Assembly (NCBI RefSeq): GCF_005239225.2
Contig: NC_133301.1
Coordinates: 4,923,157 to 4,987,156 of the forward strand
Length of the DNA: 64,000 nt
Reading direction: 5' to 3'
Source of the DNA: Populus alba
Lineage: Eukaryota; Streptophyta; Magnoliopsida; Malpighiales; Salicaceae
The notes beneath the pieces were generated by a model. That model searched no databases and had not been told where the DNA came from. It saw only the letters and a program-made list of their open reading frames with translations. Of this stretch, positions 23,089 to 34,599 are shown in pieces (positions within the stretch are counted from its first letter, which is position 1; each line of letters starts with the position of its first letter). The position numbers were made by a program, and so were the translations under genes.

Positions 23089-24042
23089 TTGTCTATTTCA
23101 GTATACTCAACTGGGTTCATTTATCTTGCTAAATTTATCCATGTTGACTTACCCTATTGGTGTCCTAAAATTTTATTCCAAATTTGGATTCCAATTTACC
23201 ACTACACGCTAAAAATTCATCTTTTCATTCACGTGGTTGTGGTACACACGACAACACACCTTCATCACAAGAAAAAGACGCAGCCTTAAACTTCACAAAA
23301 TGCTCCAAAAAGACTGCACGACATGGGGAGACCACAATTTTTGTCTATTTCCTTGGGTTGAACGTTAGAAAATATCCATTACCAGTCTACACATGTATGG
23401 AAAGCTGAGACTTGGCCGAGCACCTACCACACATCTCAAAATTAACTCCATTCTTTTGCCTATTTGAGTAAACTCAACTGAGTTCATTTATATATCTTGT
23501 TATTAATCCAGCAAGAAAGAAATGATAGGCTAATTCATGATTAATATTTAAGCTTAAGATTTAGGGTTTAAGATATATTAAGAAATACTTTTAAAGTAAC
23601 AACAAATGAATAAATAGCATTCTTAATACAATTTTAAATTTTTTTTTTTTTTTTTGCTAAAATTGAATTCGGTTTGTACTTTCTGGATCGTTTTGATGTG
23701 CTGATATCAAAAATGATTTTTAAAAAATAAAAAAAACATTATTGGCATACTTTTCGGCACGAAAAGCTATTTGAAAAGCAACAGCTACCACACTCCCAAA
23801 CACCCTCTAAGCCAGGTGAGTTCTTTATCTGCTTCGGAGCCAGAATATAATGTTTTTTTTATAAATTACTAAATTAAGATGACTAAAATTAACTCTATGA
23901 ATTTTCACTTGACCAAAGCCAGAATGAAGCCTTTGATGCATGAGTTTTTTTTTTTTTTGTTTTTTTTTATTTTCTTATTCAATTTTAGTTTTTTCCTAAA
24001 ATATCTTATGTACTAATAAAGTCTATAATGTCTAAACCACAT
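23089..24042. other. Intergenic with a MITE-like repeat
   Basis: 23089-23500 repeats phrases found upstream of the SINE (ACTCAACTGGGTTCATTTAT at 23105, close variant at 23472). 23640-23815 is a MITE-like repeat with GATGTGCTGATATCAAAAAT and ACCACACTCCCAAACACC. No gene. Confidence 0.5.
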
Positions 24043-24510
24043 CACTACAAGATTTCACAGTTTTACCGACGGAAATATTCCTTCGGTGTGTGACAGAACG
24101 TTCGTCGGTAAATTATTTACCGACTATATTACCGACGGCATACTCCCGTCGGAATACCTTTTGTCGGTGATTCCACATTCCGTCGCTATATCCGTCGGTA
24201 ATAAAAAAAACACATTTACCGACGGTTTTACCGACGGCCTGTGCGCGCCAGAAAAAAAAAAGTTTCCCGCTTGGAATATACCGACGGAATACATTCCGTC
24301 GGTGTTATGTAAATACCGATGGACTAACTCCGTCGGCAAAAGTGTCGGTGATATTTCATACCGACCGAATAAATCCGTCTGTAAATTCGTCGGTATTTTT
24401 ATACCGACGGATTATTTCCGTCGGTGAGTATGTCGGTGATGGGATGGCATACCTCAGACACTGTCCAATGCCGACGGATTTATTCCGTCGGTAAATCCCT
24501 GTGTAATTTT
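24043..24510. repeat. Left subterminal repeat block
   Basis: Dense copies of ACCGACGGA and its complement TCCGTCGGT in direct and inverted order, many forming short hairpins, such as ACCGACGGATTATTTCCGTC at 24403-24422. In En/Spm such subterminal motifs bind the element's own DNA-binding protein; here that role is inferred. Confidence 0.9.
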
Positions 24511-24651
24511 TTTTTTTTTAATTATTTAGAAAAAATAATATAAATTAATAGTAATACAAACCAATTATGCAAATAAAATTTATATTAAGCAACAAAAACT
24601 CAAAGTTAAATAATATTCATTACAAAATGAATGTGTTTAAAAAAAAAACAA

Positions 24652-26371
24652 TTAATATAAAGGTGGAGGAGGAGGGTGGGGGTTAGGCGGCCAAAAAGGA
24701 TTAGGCGCACATGTTCCGCCTTGTGTCATGTTCATGACCATTTGACGAAGCTCTTCATAGGCCGCTCTTTGTTGTTCAGACTCTGCTCTGCGTTGTTCGT
24801 CCGCCAATCTGTGTTGTTCGTTCGCCAATCTTTGCTCTTCTTTGAGTTGTGTGTACGCCTCTGATAGGTGGTCGCACCTTTGCTGCAAGGCCACAAACTC
24901 CTTAGATTGGGAGCTCGATACAGATTGGGAGCTCCCACCGGTTGAAGCAGTACCGGTCGACCGCAACTTGGCAGCGGTAGTGTTGGAGAGCCCGTAAACC
25001 CGATTTTTATCGGGTCCACCTGACGATCCAGCCTCCATCCACAAATCCGGATCGAATTCCGGATGGGTCGAAGGATCATCCCCGTATCTCTCCCTCAACC
25101 GATTATTATAGGTCTCCTGAAAAAAAAAATCATATTCAATTCAATAAACATAATAATAACTTACAAAATAAAATGGTTAAACAAACACACCACAAACTGT
25201 TGAGCACGGTTGTCAACGAACTGTTGCGTCCCCTTTTGGCGGTCATGACTCCGCACATGCGTCTCCACAAACAGCTCCATAGGGCTCGGCTCACGTCCAA
25301 GAGACGTAGCCTATATATAATGAAAAAAATGTATTAACAACAAATTAATTGAACGATATATTTCATTTAAATTAATCTTACCATCCGTTTCGCATGTGCA
25401 GCAAACGGAACGGAGCCGCCGGTGTGCGTTGTAACCGAGCCATGAATTTGCCGATTCCGGTTGCCGGCACCGGACTGTGAGCGTCGAGTGAACCGCTCAG
25501 ACGTCACGTGTTGAAGATAGTGCGGCCATATATCTTCCGGGATGTATATTGGTTTGAAATCCCTCCAAACCGCAACATCGTTCCAGCCTTGTAACCCCTT
25601 ATCCCTCGCTGTTTTTTTTGCTTTTTTCTGGGCGTCATACCAAAAATCACGCAACCTAATTCACGCACGAAAAAATTACATTTCAAAACATAAATAATTA
25701 TGTAAAAAAAAGTCGTATTGTTTTCGATGTTACCTAATTGCCGCGTGATTTTCCCACACCCTCCTCACAACACTGTCATGTTCATCGTCCCAGCAGAATC
25801 GATGCTGTATATAAAAAAAATAATTTTTTTAAAATGTTAATAATTTATTTACAATTATAACATGAATTTATAATTAGAAATAAGCTGAAAATTATATATT
25901 AACACGAACCTCAAATCTACGAAACCATGCATTGATTTGAGGCATCCATTCAGGATGTCTGGATATCTGACTCCATTGAAACAATGGAATCTCCATCGAC
26001 GCTTTAAACGCCGATGATACTAATCGGGCGGCCTCAATGTTTGTGAACCTGAAAAGAAATGAAATTAATTTGTGATTACTTCATAAATTATGTTTTAAAT
26101 TTGTTTTTTTTATATAAAAAAAACTAAAACATTAACAAACTTACATTGAAAGATCGTCCTTCCACTGTGCCTCGAACTGGCGGGTAAATTGATTCCGCTT
26201 CGAAGGCATGCCGCGTCTGCGATGTGAAACATCGCTGGAAGAGGCAGCATCGGTTGACGGCGCAGGTGGTGTAGGTGCCTCTTCTTGAGAGGCACCTAAG
26301 CAAACATCATCATCGCTGCTAGACGAACTTGATTCGACTTGACGACCAGCTCTGGTTTTCATTTTGCGCAT
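24652..26371 (-). CDS. Transposase_24 (Ptta/En-Spm family) protein of the CACTA element
   Basis: Six exons: 26371-26145, 26048-25910, 25804-25734, 25655-25382, 25310-25191, 25116-24652. All introns have GT/AG, and phases agree across every junction, giving 432 codons including stop (431 aa). The N-terminus is Arg/Ser-rich with acidic residues. Recognisable family phrases are RQFEAQWKDDLSM, HPEWMPQINAWFRRFE, LRDFWYDAQKKAKK, PMELFVETHVRSHD and DKNRVYGLSNTTAAKL. Near residues 355-410 is a charged coiled coil with repeats of NEQHRLADEQRR type, and the end is Pro-rich. In the family this is the second CACTA product, thought to bind subterminal motifs or assist transposition. The frame is fully open. 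Upstream lie a purine-rich (on +) leader and possible 5' UTR splice donors near 27317 and 27437. Confidence 0.85.
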
Positions 26372-27600
26372 CTAAACAATTTTATATTAATAATTGTAAA
26401 ATAAAATTCAAAAGTTAAAAAAGATACTACCCAAATCCACAAAACCTGCAAATATTAACAATAGCCACAACCAATCGAACCAATCTATACTAATTATTCC
26501 AACATATTCAACTATTAATCCTAAGATAAATTCAACGTTAACAATTACAATTCACAAATTAATCAATAATTATATTCAAAACAATAAAAAATATAACAAA
26601 AAATAAATTCAATAAATTCAACAAATTATACTTCAACAAATTAACAATTACAATTCAACAAATTCAAAAAATTCAAAAAATTCAAAAATTCAACTTTAAC
26701 TAATTCTAAGTTAAATTAACTAATAACAATTCTAACAACACAACTAAAAAAAATATTCAATAAATCCAACAATTAAATTCAATTATTCAACAATTAAATT
26801 AACAAATATTCAACAAATTCAAAAAAATATTCAAAAAATTCAACTTTAACTAATTCTAAGTTAAATTACCTAATAACAATTCTAGCAACACAACAACAAA
26901 AAATATTCAATAAATCCAACAATTAAATTCAATTATTCAACAATTAAATTAACAAATATTCAACAAATTCAAAAAATATTCAAAAAATTCAACTTTAACT
27001 AATTCTAAGTTAAATTACCTAATAACAATTCTAGCAACACAACAACAAAAAATATTCAATAAATCCAACAATTAAATTCAATTATTCAACAATTAAATTA
27101 ACAAATATTCAACAAATTCAAAAAATTCAAAAAATATTCAAAAAATTCAACTTTAACTAATTCTAAGTTAAATTACCTAATAACAATTCTAACAACACAA
27201 CAACAAAAATATTCAATAAATTCAACAATTAAATTCAATTATTCAACAATTAAATTAACAAATATTCAACAAATTCAAAAAATATTCAAAAAAAAAAGGG
27301 AACGAAAATATACATACCTTAATAATGTGTCAAATTCAAAACTTTATCTACATTGCAACAAAAAACACCAACACAACAAAAATAAAAACAACTAAAAATA
27401 AAATAAAATAAAATAAATTAGAAAAAAAACACATACCTTTTAATATAATGAAGATTTACAACACCAAATCTTGCTAGAGATTAAAGGTGAAAGTGTTTAA
27501 GGATTGAGGGGGAAAAAAATGAAAAATCTAGGCTGAAAAACGCAGGAGAAGAGAAGAAGCGGCGGGGAGAAGAAGAAAAAATGAGGCGAAGCGGCAGGGG
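26372..27600 (-). repeat. ~150-bp minisatellite in the 5' intron/leader of the Transposase_24 gene
   Basis: From about 26640 to 27300 there are four units of ~150 bp. The marker TAATTCTAAG occurs at 26701, 26851, 27000 and 27158. Units are made of A/T-rich TTCAACAAATTC-like words. 27300-27560 has two possible splice donors on the - strand (AAGGTATGT type), and 27530-27600 is GA-rich on +, like the leaders in the other two CACTA copies. No coding content. Confidence 0.75.
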
Positions 27601-27609
27601 TGGAACTTA

Positions 27610-28320
27610 TAGGTCAATTTTACCGACGGACTCCCCCGACGGAATTAACATCCGTCGGTAACAGGTTACAAATCCGTCGGTACAAGGTCAAAATTCCGTC
27701 AGTATTTTTCGAATTTCGCCCCGAATTTTTAAAAGCCCTTCAAAATTTTCGAAGTCCGTCGGTGATTCCGTCGGTAATCTGACAACTTCAGGGGCGCATT
27801 AATTAACGCACTTTGGGAAACGCGCGGTCCGTCGGTAATTCTGTCGGTAAAATGGGTAACCGACAAATTACCGACGGAGCTACGCCGTCGGTAATACCGT
27901 CGATGGTGGTTTTATGTTTTCGAGCTTACTGTGAGATGCCGAAGGATGTTATTCCGTCGGCATGGCCGTCGGTGATTGTGGAATTTTGTTGTAAATATTT
28001 TCGAACTCTCTGTGAGATACCGACGGAAGGTGAGTCCGTCGGTATGGCCGTCGGTTATTGTGGCATTTTGTTGTAAATATTTTCAAACTCTCTGTGAGAT
28101 ACCGACGGATGTTATTCCGTCGGCATGGTCGTCGGTGATTGTGGCATTTTGTTGTAAATATTTTTGAACTCTCTGTGAGATACCGACGGACGGTGAGTCC
28201 GTCGGCATGGACGTCGGTGATTGTGGCATTTTGTTGTAAATATTTTCGAACTCTCTGTGAGATACCGACGGACGGTGAGTCCGTCGGCATGGCCATCGGT
28301 GATTGTGGCATTATGCAGGA
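27610..28320. repeat. Internal block of terminal-type motifs with an 81-82-bp tandem repeat
   Basis: Between the two transposon genes lies a block rich in ACCGACGGA/TCCGTCGGT, otherwise a mark of the element ends. From 27930 it becomes tandem: TGTGAGAT markers at 27930, 28011, 28093, 28174 and 28256, spacing 81-82. Each unit has an inverted pair of motifs and a phrase like TTGTGGCATTTTGTTG. It lies just upstream of the Transposase_24 leader, as the right terminal block lies upstream of tnp2. Confidence 0.9.
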
Positions 28321-28455
28321 AAGTTTGTCTTTGTATTGCCTGTTAACCTTCCTGCAGAAACTTAACTGATAAACTGTCCATCACATAAACACAATAACCA
28401 CATTGCTTAAACAGTAAATATTTTGTTTTACAAAATACATCATCAATAATCTAAA

Positions 28456-30351
28456 TTACACGAAGCTTGCCCTTGGTTTTGCAACCCGTGACTCGTCATA
28501 AACCAACTCCATATTTTTACGGTTACAGTATAAAGCTATATCCAATCTAGCCTTCATGTTGTCCTTTGTCTTCCCCTTCACATCCATGACGGTGTTGAAA
28601 ATATTCTCAAACACGTTCTTTTCAATGTGCATGACGTCAAGGTTATGGTGGAGAAGATTAGTCTTCCAATACGGAAGCTCCCAAAAGATACTTCGCTTTA
28701 CCCAATTATAGGTCAAACCAAAACCAGGAAACTTTTGCTTACCTGATTGAAGGCCAAACACAATGTCACCGTACTCTGATACAACATGATGCAATTCTTC
28801 ACCAGAAAGACGCGGGGATGCAACATCTTTTTCAACTCTACCAACAAAGAAATCTTTTCTGTTCTTTCTGAACCTGTGATTAAGTGGCAAGAAGCGACGG
28901 TGACAGTCAAAAAAAGAAGCTTTACCTCCGTTTGCTAGCTTGAATGCCTTGTTGTTTTCCATGCAGTATGGACATGCGAGTTTCTCATGCGTGCTCCAAC
29001 CAGAAAGCATTCCATAAGCTGGAAAATCACTGATAGTCCACATCAAAGCCGCCCTCATAAGGAAATTTTGTTTCCTAGATATATCATAAGTCAGAGATCC
29101 GGAGGACCACAACTGCGCCAGCTCATCTATCAACGGTCGAAGACAAACATCTATATTCCGCCCCGGGCTGCTTGGACCGGGTATGACAGTAGATAGAAAC
29201 ATGAACTCCGGCCTCATACACATTCCCGGTGGCAAGTTATAAACTGTGAGAATGACCGGCCAACAAGAATAGGGAGCAGCAAATGACCCAAATGGGTTGA
29301 ACCCGTCTGTACACAACCCAAGTCGAACATTCCTTGATTCAGCAGAAAAGTCAGGATGAACACTGTTAAAGTGTTTCCACGCTTCGCCATCAGAAGGATG
29401 CACCATCACACCATCAACGACATCGTGTGTTTGGTGCCATGTCATGTGCTCAGCAGTCCTTGGTGACATAAATAACCTCTGCAGTCTAGGTGTGATCGGG
29501 AAATATCTAAGTTTTTTATATGCCACTAGAGTCTTCCCCCTGCCAGTTCTGGGTTTGTAACGGGAATGCCCGCATGTCATGCACTCGGTCATCACAGCAT
29601 TTTCAAGGTAGTATAACATGCAGAAGTTAGGGCACATGTCAATTTTCTGGTATCCTAAACCGAGGGGTTTCATCGTGGACTTCGCAGCATAGAAGTTCTC
29701 TTTGAGCCTGTTCCCTTCTGGTAAAATGCTTCTTGCCCAATCAATAATTTTGTCATACCCGGCCTCACTCAACCCGTGATCTGACTTGATGGTGAACACC
29801 TGTGCCACAGCCGATAATTTACTGTGGTTTGTGCAGCCATCCCATATTGGTTCGTCAGAATCTTTCAACAAATCAAAAAACCTAGCTGCCTCTGCATTAG
29901 GTTCTTCTTCTACGATTGGACATTGATTGACATTATCTTGATTCATTCTCATTGCATCCATAACCATGTTTATGTAAGGATTAGTGTTGTCATTTGCCGC
30001 TTCATGCACGTTGCTAGCACTAGAAGTTGACCCAACCACCGTTTCTCCCATTCTCCTATTACTAACAAATACCTCTCCATGTGCATACCAACACTCGTAA
30101 TCCTCCACAAACCCTTTGTGTAGAAGATGCATCATTACAACATCTGGATGCAGATACTTTTTATTTTGACACTTCCTGCATGGACACCTAATACCGCCTC
30201 CAGTAAAATTTCTGGGAATAGATGTTGCGAAATTAATAAAACCCTGAACCCCGTTACAATAATTCATCCTCCGCAATCCTTGGGGTGAATCTAGATACAT
30301 CCATGAACGATCATCCATGACTTCTATCGAACCTCTATAAAAAGGACCCAT
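28456..30351 (-). CDS. CACTA tnp2-type transposase, open but C-terminally short
   Basis: A 631-codon open frame without introns. The likely start is the internal Met of MDDRSWMYLDSP at residue 12; the first Met is at 30351. Residues 12-90 form the transposase-associated domain with a Cys/His cluster (RCPCRKCQNKKYLHPDVV). Residues 255-270 hold a CMTCGHSRYKPRTGRG stretch. The tnp2 core spans about 282-465, with GLCTDGFNPFGSF (D349), PLIDEL (D409) and FPAYGMLSGWST; the two Asp may belong to the catalytic set, which is inferred. It ends abruptly after KPRASF. The older copy in this window continues for about 480 more codons (DUF4218 and DUF4216 regions). It would cut and rejoin element ends in the nucleus, but the missing tail makes activity doubtful. 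Confidence 0.88.
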   Translation of the reverse strand: MGPFYRGSIEVMDDRSWMYLDSPQGLRRMNYCNGVQGFINFATSIPRNFTGGGIRCPCRKCQNKKYLHPDVVMMHLLHKGFVEDYECWYAHGEVFVSNRRMGETVVGSTSSASNVHEAANDNTNPYINMVMDAMRMNQDNVNQCPIVEEEPNAEAARFFDLLKDSDEPIWDGCTNHSKLSAVAQVFTIKSDHGLSEAGYDKIIDWARSILPEGNRLKENFYAAKSTMKPLGLGYQKIDMCPNFCMLYYLENAVMTECMTCGHSRYKPRTGRGKTLVAYKKLRYFPITPRLQRLFMSPRTAEHMTWHQTHDVVDGVMVHPSDGEAWKHFNSVHPDFSAESRNVRLGLCTDGFNPFGSFAAPYSCWPVILTVYNLPPGMCMRPEFMFLSTVIPGPSSPGRNIDVCLRPLIDELAQLWSSGSLTYDISRKQNFLMRAALMWTISDFPAYGMLSGWSTHEKLACPYCMENNKAFKLANGGKASFFDCHRRFLPLNHRFRKNRKDFFVGRVEKDVASPRLSGEELHHVVSEYGDIVFGLQSGKQKFPGFGLTYNWVKRSIFWELPYWKTNLLHHNLDVMHIEKNVFENIFNTVMDVKGKTKDNMKARLDIALYCNRKNMELVYDESRVAKPRASFV

Positions 30352-31290
30352 TAATTAAGCAAGCTCTTAATTATTTCAAAACACAACATGTAATTCGGTA
30401 ATTCTACAAATTAAATTTTAACAATTTTCAAACAAATACAATCTTACAAAATCTAAAACAAACCATAACAAGTATAAAATTATACATTCATATACTACAA
30501 GTTTGTTTGAGAAATAACAATAAAACATGTACATCTACTAAAAAAAAAAAATACATATACTAAAAAAACAATAAAATTAACATTTAAATGTTAAAATTTT
30601 AAAAGATAGAATTACTTACAAAAAATGATAAAATCCGTCGGTAAATCAGAACACGGATGCTGTGACCACAAAACAAATACAACTTGTTGTGCTGAGATGA
30701 GAAAAATTCTTGTTTTGGGGTGAGGGGGGGCTGGTTATTTTGCAGATGGGGAGGGTTAGGATTAGGAAAAAGAAGGAGAAATGGGGGAGAGAGTGTCGGC
30801 AGAGGAGCCAAATATTAACTTTTGCCGACGGACTTACCGACGGACATTAATATCGTCGGTGAATCCGTCGGCAAAACCGTCGGTACACGTCACCGCACGG
30901 ACCTACTGCTCAAATCCATCGGTGATTCCGTCGGTATTTTTAACGGTGCACCCGTCACGTCACTGGCACGGATCTGGCATTTCAAATCCGTCGGTGATTT
31001 CGTCGGTTTTTTTTTACGGTGAATAGGTCCCCTCACGCGTACGGGCCCCAGTTTTTAATTCCGTCGGTGATTCCGTCGGAAAAATCACCCGCCAAAACCT
31101 CCGCGCTACTGCCCGCCCTTTTTTCATTAATTCTGAATTTTCGGTCGGTAATTACCGACGGACTATTTCCGTCGGTAATTACCGACCGAATTACCGACGA
31201 ATATTTTCCGTCGGTGATTTCGGCCGAAAAATACCGACAGAAAAAATTCCGTCGGTATGTCCGTTGGTATTTAGCGATTTTCTGGTAGTG
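30352..31290 (-). repeat. tnp2 leader and right subterminal repeat block
   Basis: 30352-30620 is AT-rich leader or intron. 30630-30800 is G/A-rich on +, like the other leaders. 30820-31270 is packed with ACCGACGGA/TCCGTCGGT copies in both orientations, ending at the terminal CTGGTAGTG. Promoter elements for tnp2 are expected here, but none is distinct. Confidence 0.85.
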
Positions 31291-31324
31291 CATGATGACA
31301 CAACATCCCAAGAACTATTCCTTG

Positions 31325-31880
31325 TTATATCATAAAATAATATTTTTCATAGTAGTTTAAGACAAGTTTAGTTTCAATGCATCTCTTAAAAAGTAAAAAT
31401 AAATTTTCTAAAAACTTATCAAAAGAATCACCATACACTATGAAATCATCCATGAAAATCTCAATTATTCTTTCAACATAATCAGAAAAAATACATATCA
31501 TGCATCTTTGAAAAGTTGTGGGTGCATTACACAGACTAAAATACCTTCTTTTATATGCATGCATATGTACCAAATGAACATGTAAATTTAGTTTTTTCTT
31601 GATCTTCAGAATTAATAACAATATGATTATATCAACTAAATACATCAAGAAAACCAAATTTTGCATGGTTTAGATTCAAAAAATTCAAAATTGTATCTGA
31701 GAGAATTTAAAGAGGTTTGTAATACTTATAATGACTTAAATTATAACACGTACACCAATAAACTAAATTTTTTTCCTTCTTCCTTTCAAAGATAAAGGAT
31801 AAACATGACTACAAAATCTTAGGTTATGATATATTCGTACTTGGGATGAAATTCAATAAAAGTTTTTAAAGAAGTTTTCT
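31325..31880 (-). pseudogene. Ty3/gypsy reverse transcriptase fragment
   Basis: A decayed RT piece on the - strand. The clear part (31325-31580) reads FSLCNAPTTFQRCM, then IFSDYVERIIEIFMDDFIVY, the conserved RT core with the catalytic F-M-D-D. It is in the opposite orientation to the gypsy relic that starts about 100 bp further on. No LTR is visible. It begins about 35 bp from the CACTA element's right end. Confidence 0.8.
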
Positions 31881-31979
31881 CTCTTTTACTGAACAAGCTT
31901 TTTCAAAAAATAAATCACCATCTTCACTTAAAAACAAGGAGAATCATTTTACCACTACTGAGATACATATAAAAACTTG

Positions 31980-34475
31980 ATCAAAACTTGTCCTTAACGT
32001 ACCATTGTTTTGAAACATGGAGATTACTTTCACACTTCTATGAAGATTTAACATCTAAAGAGAGGCAAATTATGGAATTGATGTGCAATGGATCTCTTAA
32101 AGATAAAGACCTTGATTAAGCAATAAAATACCTAGACTTGTTAGCTGAAAATGTTCAAAATTAGAACACTACATGCAGTGATGAGTTATCAAGTAAAACT
32201 CAACCTTATACATTAAATAGAGGCATGCACAACCTTAGGGAATATCATAACCTTTGAGCCAAATTTGTATCTTTTGCTAGAAAAGTCGAGGCATTAAAAT
32301 TAAAAAAGAATGGTCAATTAAAATCGGTTCAAGAAATTATATATCAAATCTATAAAACTAATGAATACTCAACCAATGATTGTCTAACTTTGCCATCTTT
32401 CAAGTAATGTCTCCATGAACAAGCCAATGCTTTAAATAGTTTTCAAAGGCCAAACCCTAATCCATACTTGTAAACATATAATCATAGTGGAGAAATCACT
32501 CAAATTTCAGTTGGATGAGTAATAACAATAATGCTCAAACTTCACAACCACCCTTTCAAGCACATCATAACTTTTAAAATTCTCAAGGATATGTACCTCC
32601 TTATGTTCCCCCTCCTAGAAAAAATCTTCAGGAAACACTACATTCATTCATTGAAAAGCAAGAGTTAATGAATACTCAAAATGCTAAAAACTATGGAAGA
32701 TTTGAAAGACACTCTTGTAAAATTCACATATAATCCTAGTTTTAAGGACAAAGGTAAGTTTATTTCTTAACCATAACAAAATCCCAAAGGACAATACAAC
32801 TCAAATGTATAGAGCCAACACATGGACCAAATCAATCAGTCATGACTTTTTGTAGTGTTAAAACTTTTGAAAAATCTATTCTTAAACCTTGTGAGAAAGA
32901 TGATAAATCAATCTCAAAAGGTAAGGAAGAGGTGGAACCTGAACATTACGATGGAAAGATTGATTCCCGACCAGTACTTTTATTTTCTCATGCTATGGCT
33001 AAATAGCTACTCTTAAAAAAAATAATGTTTTGAAATATAAAGACCCTAGTTGTTTTACAATTTCGTGTCTTATTGGAGAGCATAAAATTAAAAAACTTTA
33101 CTTGATCTTGGAGTTAGGGTGACTTTACTTCCATATTCAGCTTTCCAAAGTCTTTATCTAGGTGAGTTAAAACCAACTTTCATAACTTTTATACTTGTTC
33201 TATAAAGGTGCCTTGAGAAGTAGTTAAAAATGTGTTAGTACAAGTTGATAAATTCATTTATTATGTGGATTTTATTATCTTGGATACACAACCTGTTGAA
33301 GCATATAATTCAATTCCAGTTATTTTAAAACGTCCATTTTTTATAACTTCTAATGCATTGATTAATTATATGAATGAAGTGATGAAGTTATCCTTTGGAA
33401 TCATGACATTGGAAATGAATGTCTTTAACAAAAGCAACCTACAGATGATCATGATTTATAAGAAGTAGATTTTATTGAGAAATTAGTTTGTGATCAATTT
33501 GAAACTACTTCTTGTGAAATCGAGTTCAATGAATCTAAAAATTTACAAATAATTAATTTTCAAGAAAAATCAATGGCAAGTAGTTGAAGACCAAAAATTA
33601 AGGAATTTCCACCATAATCAATTAAGTCTAAACCTTCAAATGTTCAATCACCAAAACCTGATTTGAAACCATTACCATCTAATCTTAAGTACTCATTTTT
33701 GTAAGAAAATAAAACTTTTTTTGTAATAATTTCTTCCAAACTTAATGCATATAAGGAAGGTAAGTTATTACAAGCTATAAAAATAATTAGGATGGACCCT
33801 AGCTGAAATGAAAAAGAATTAGTCTTTTCATTTGCACACATAAAATTTATTTAGAGAAAAATACTAGACCTTCCAGAGAAATGCAACAAAGGTTTTATCC
33901 TAATATGCAAGAAGTATTGAGAAATGAAGTCATTATGCTTTTAGGTAATGAAATCATTTACCCTATTTCTGATAGCAAATGAGTAAGTTCTACTTAAGTT
34001 GTACCTAAAAAGTCTAGAGTTATTTTGATAATAAGTGAGAAAAATAAGTTAATTCCAATTAGGACTATAATTGGTTGGTGCATGAGCATTGACTATAAGA
34101 AATTTAACTCAATAACTATAAAAAATCATTTTCCTTTACCTTTCATGCACCAAATCCAAAAAAGAGTTACAGGTCATGAGTTTTATTATTTTTTAAATGG
34201 TTATTCAGGTTACAACCAAATTAAAATTGCACTTAAAGAATAAGAGAAAACTATTTTTACATGTCCATTTGGTACTTTTTTCATATCAAATGATGTCTTT
34301 TGCATTATATAATGCACTAGTCATATTTCAAAGATCATTGCTTAGTGTATTTAGTGATATGGTTGAATGTTTTCTTGAAATTTTCATGGACAAATCCATC
34401 TTTTTGGCTTTAATTGTAGATGAAATAATGATGTACTATTTTCAAAGTGAAATGTCATCATCTCACGTGTAATTA
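31980..34475 (+). pseudogene. Ty3/gypsy gag-protease-RT relic
   Basis: A decayed retroelement reading left to right. Gag-like sequence (FYEDLTSKERQIMELMCNGS) is at about 32035-32095, more gag to 32700, and a segment reading LKPCEKDDKSISKGKEE near 32880-32935. A retropepsin-like C-terminal part (PVILKRPFFITSNALINYMN) is at 33319-33378. An RT start (MQEVLRNEVIMLLG, then IDYKKFNSITIKNHFPLPF) runs at 33900-34480. The gag to protease to RT order and wording fit Athila/Tat-like gypsy elements. Stops and frameshifts are frequent, and no LTRs are recognised. Confidence 0.8.
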
Positions 34476-34599
34476 ATTTTAGATAATATTATATTATTTA
34501 CCTTATGCTGCAAGTTGGATCCAAACTTTTTAAAATGTTAAAAAAATATCTAGGCATTTTAATGTGTTTACAAGGAAAAAAATTAAATCATATGGATTG

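Larger units (their letters stand above)
24043..31290 (-). mobile_element. CACTA (En/Spm) transposon with both ends, TSD CAT
   Basis: A 7248-bp element. The left end is CACTACAAGA at 24043. The right end is TCTGGTAGTG ending at 31290, reverse complement CACTACCAGA, so 9 of 10 end bases match. CAT lies immediately outside each end (24040-24042 and 31291-31293), the 3-bp duplication expected for CACTA. Subterminal blocks at both ends are packed with ACCGACGGA and TCCGTCGGT. Two open genes lie on the - strand: tnp2 first (30351-28456), then Transposase_24 (26371-24652). It is the youngest-looking element here, but tnp2 lacks its C-terminal domains. Confidence 0.95.

Noticed and set aside
24086..24427. 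113-codon ORF through the left CACTA subterminal block
   Set aside because: It is made of the repeated motif read as codons (TDG, PSV); the opposite strand is equally open. Not a gene.
26640..27300. CRISPR-like or regularly spaced repeat
   Set aside because: Plain tandem repeat of AT-rich 150-bp units in a plant transposon; no spacer structure.
27949..28311. ORFs on both strands through the 81-82-bp tandem repeat
   Set aside because: A period near a multiple of 3 keeps frames open in repeats. The peptide is just the repeat unit, without domain content.
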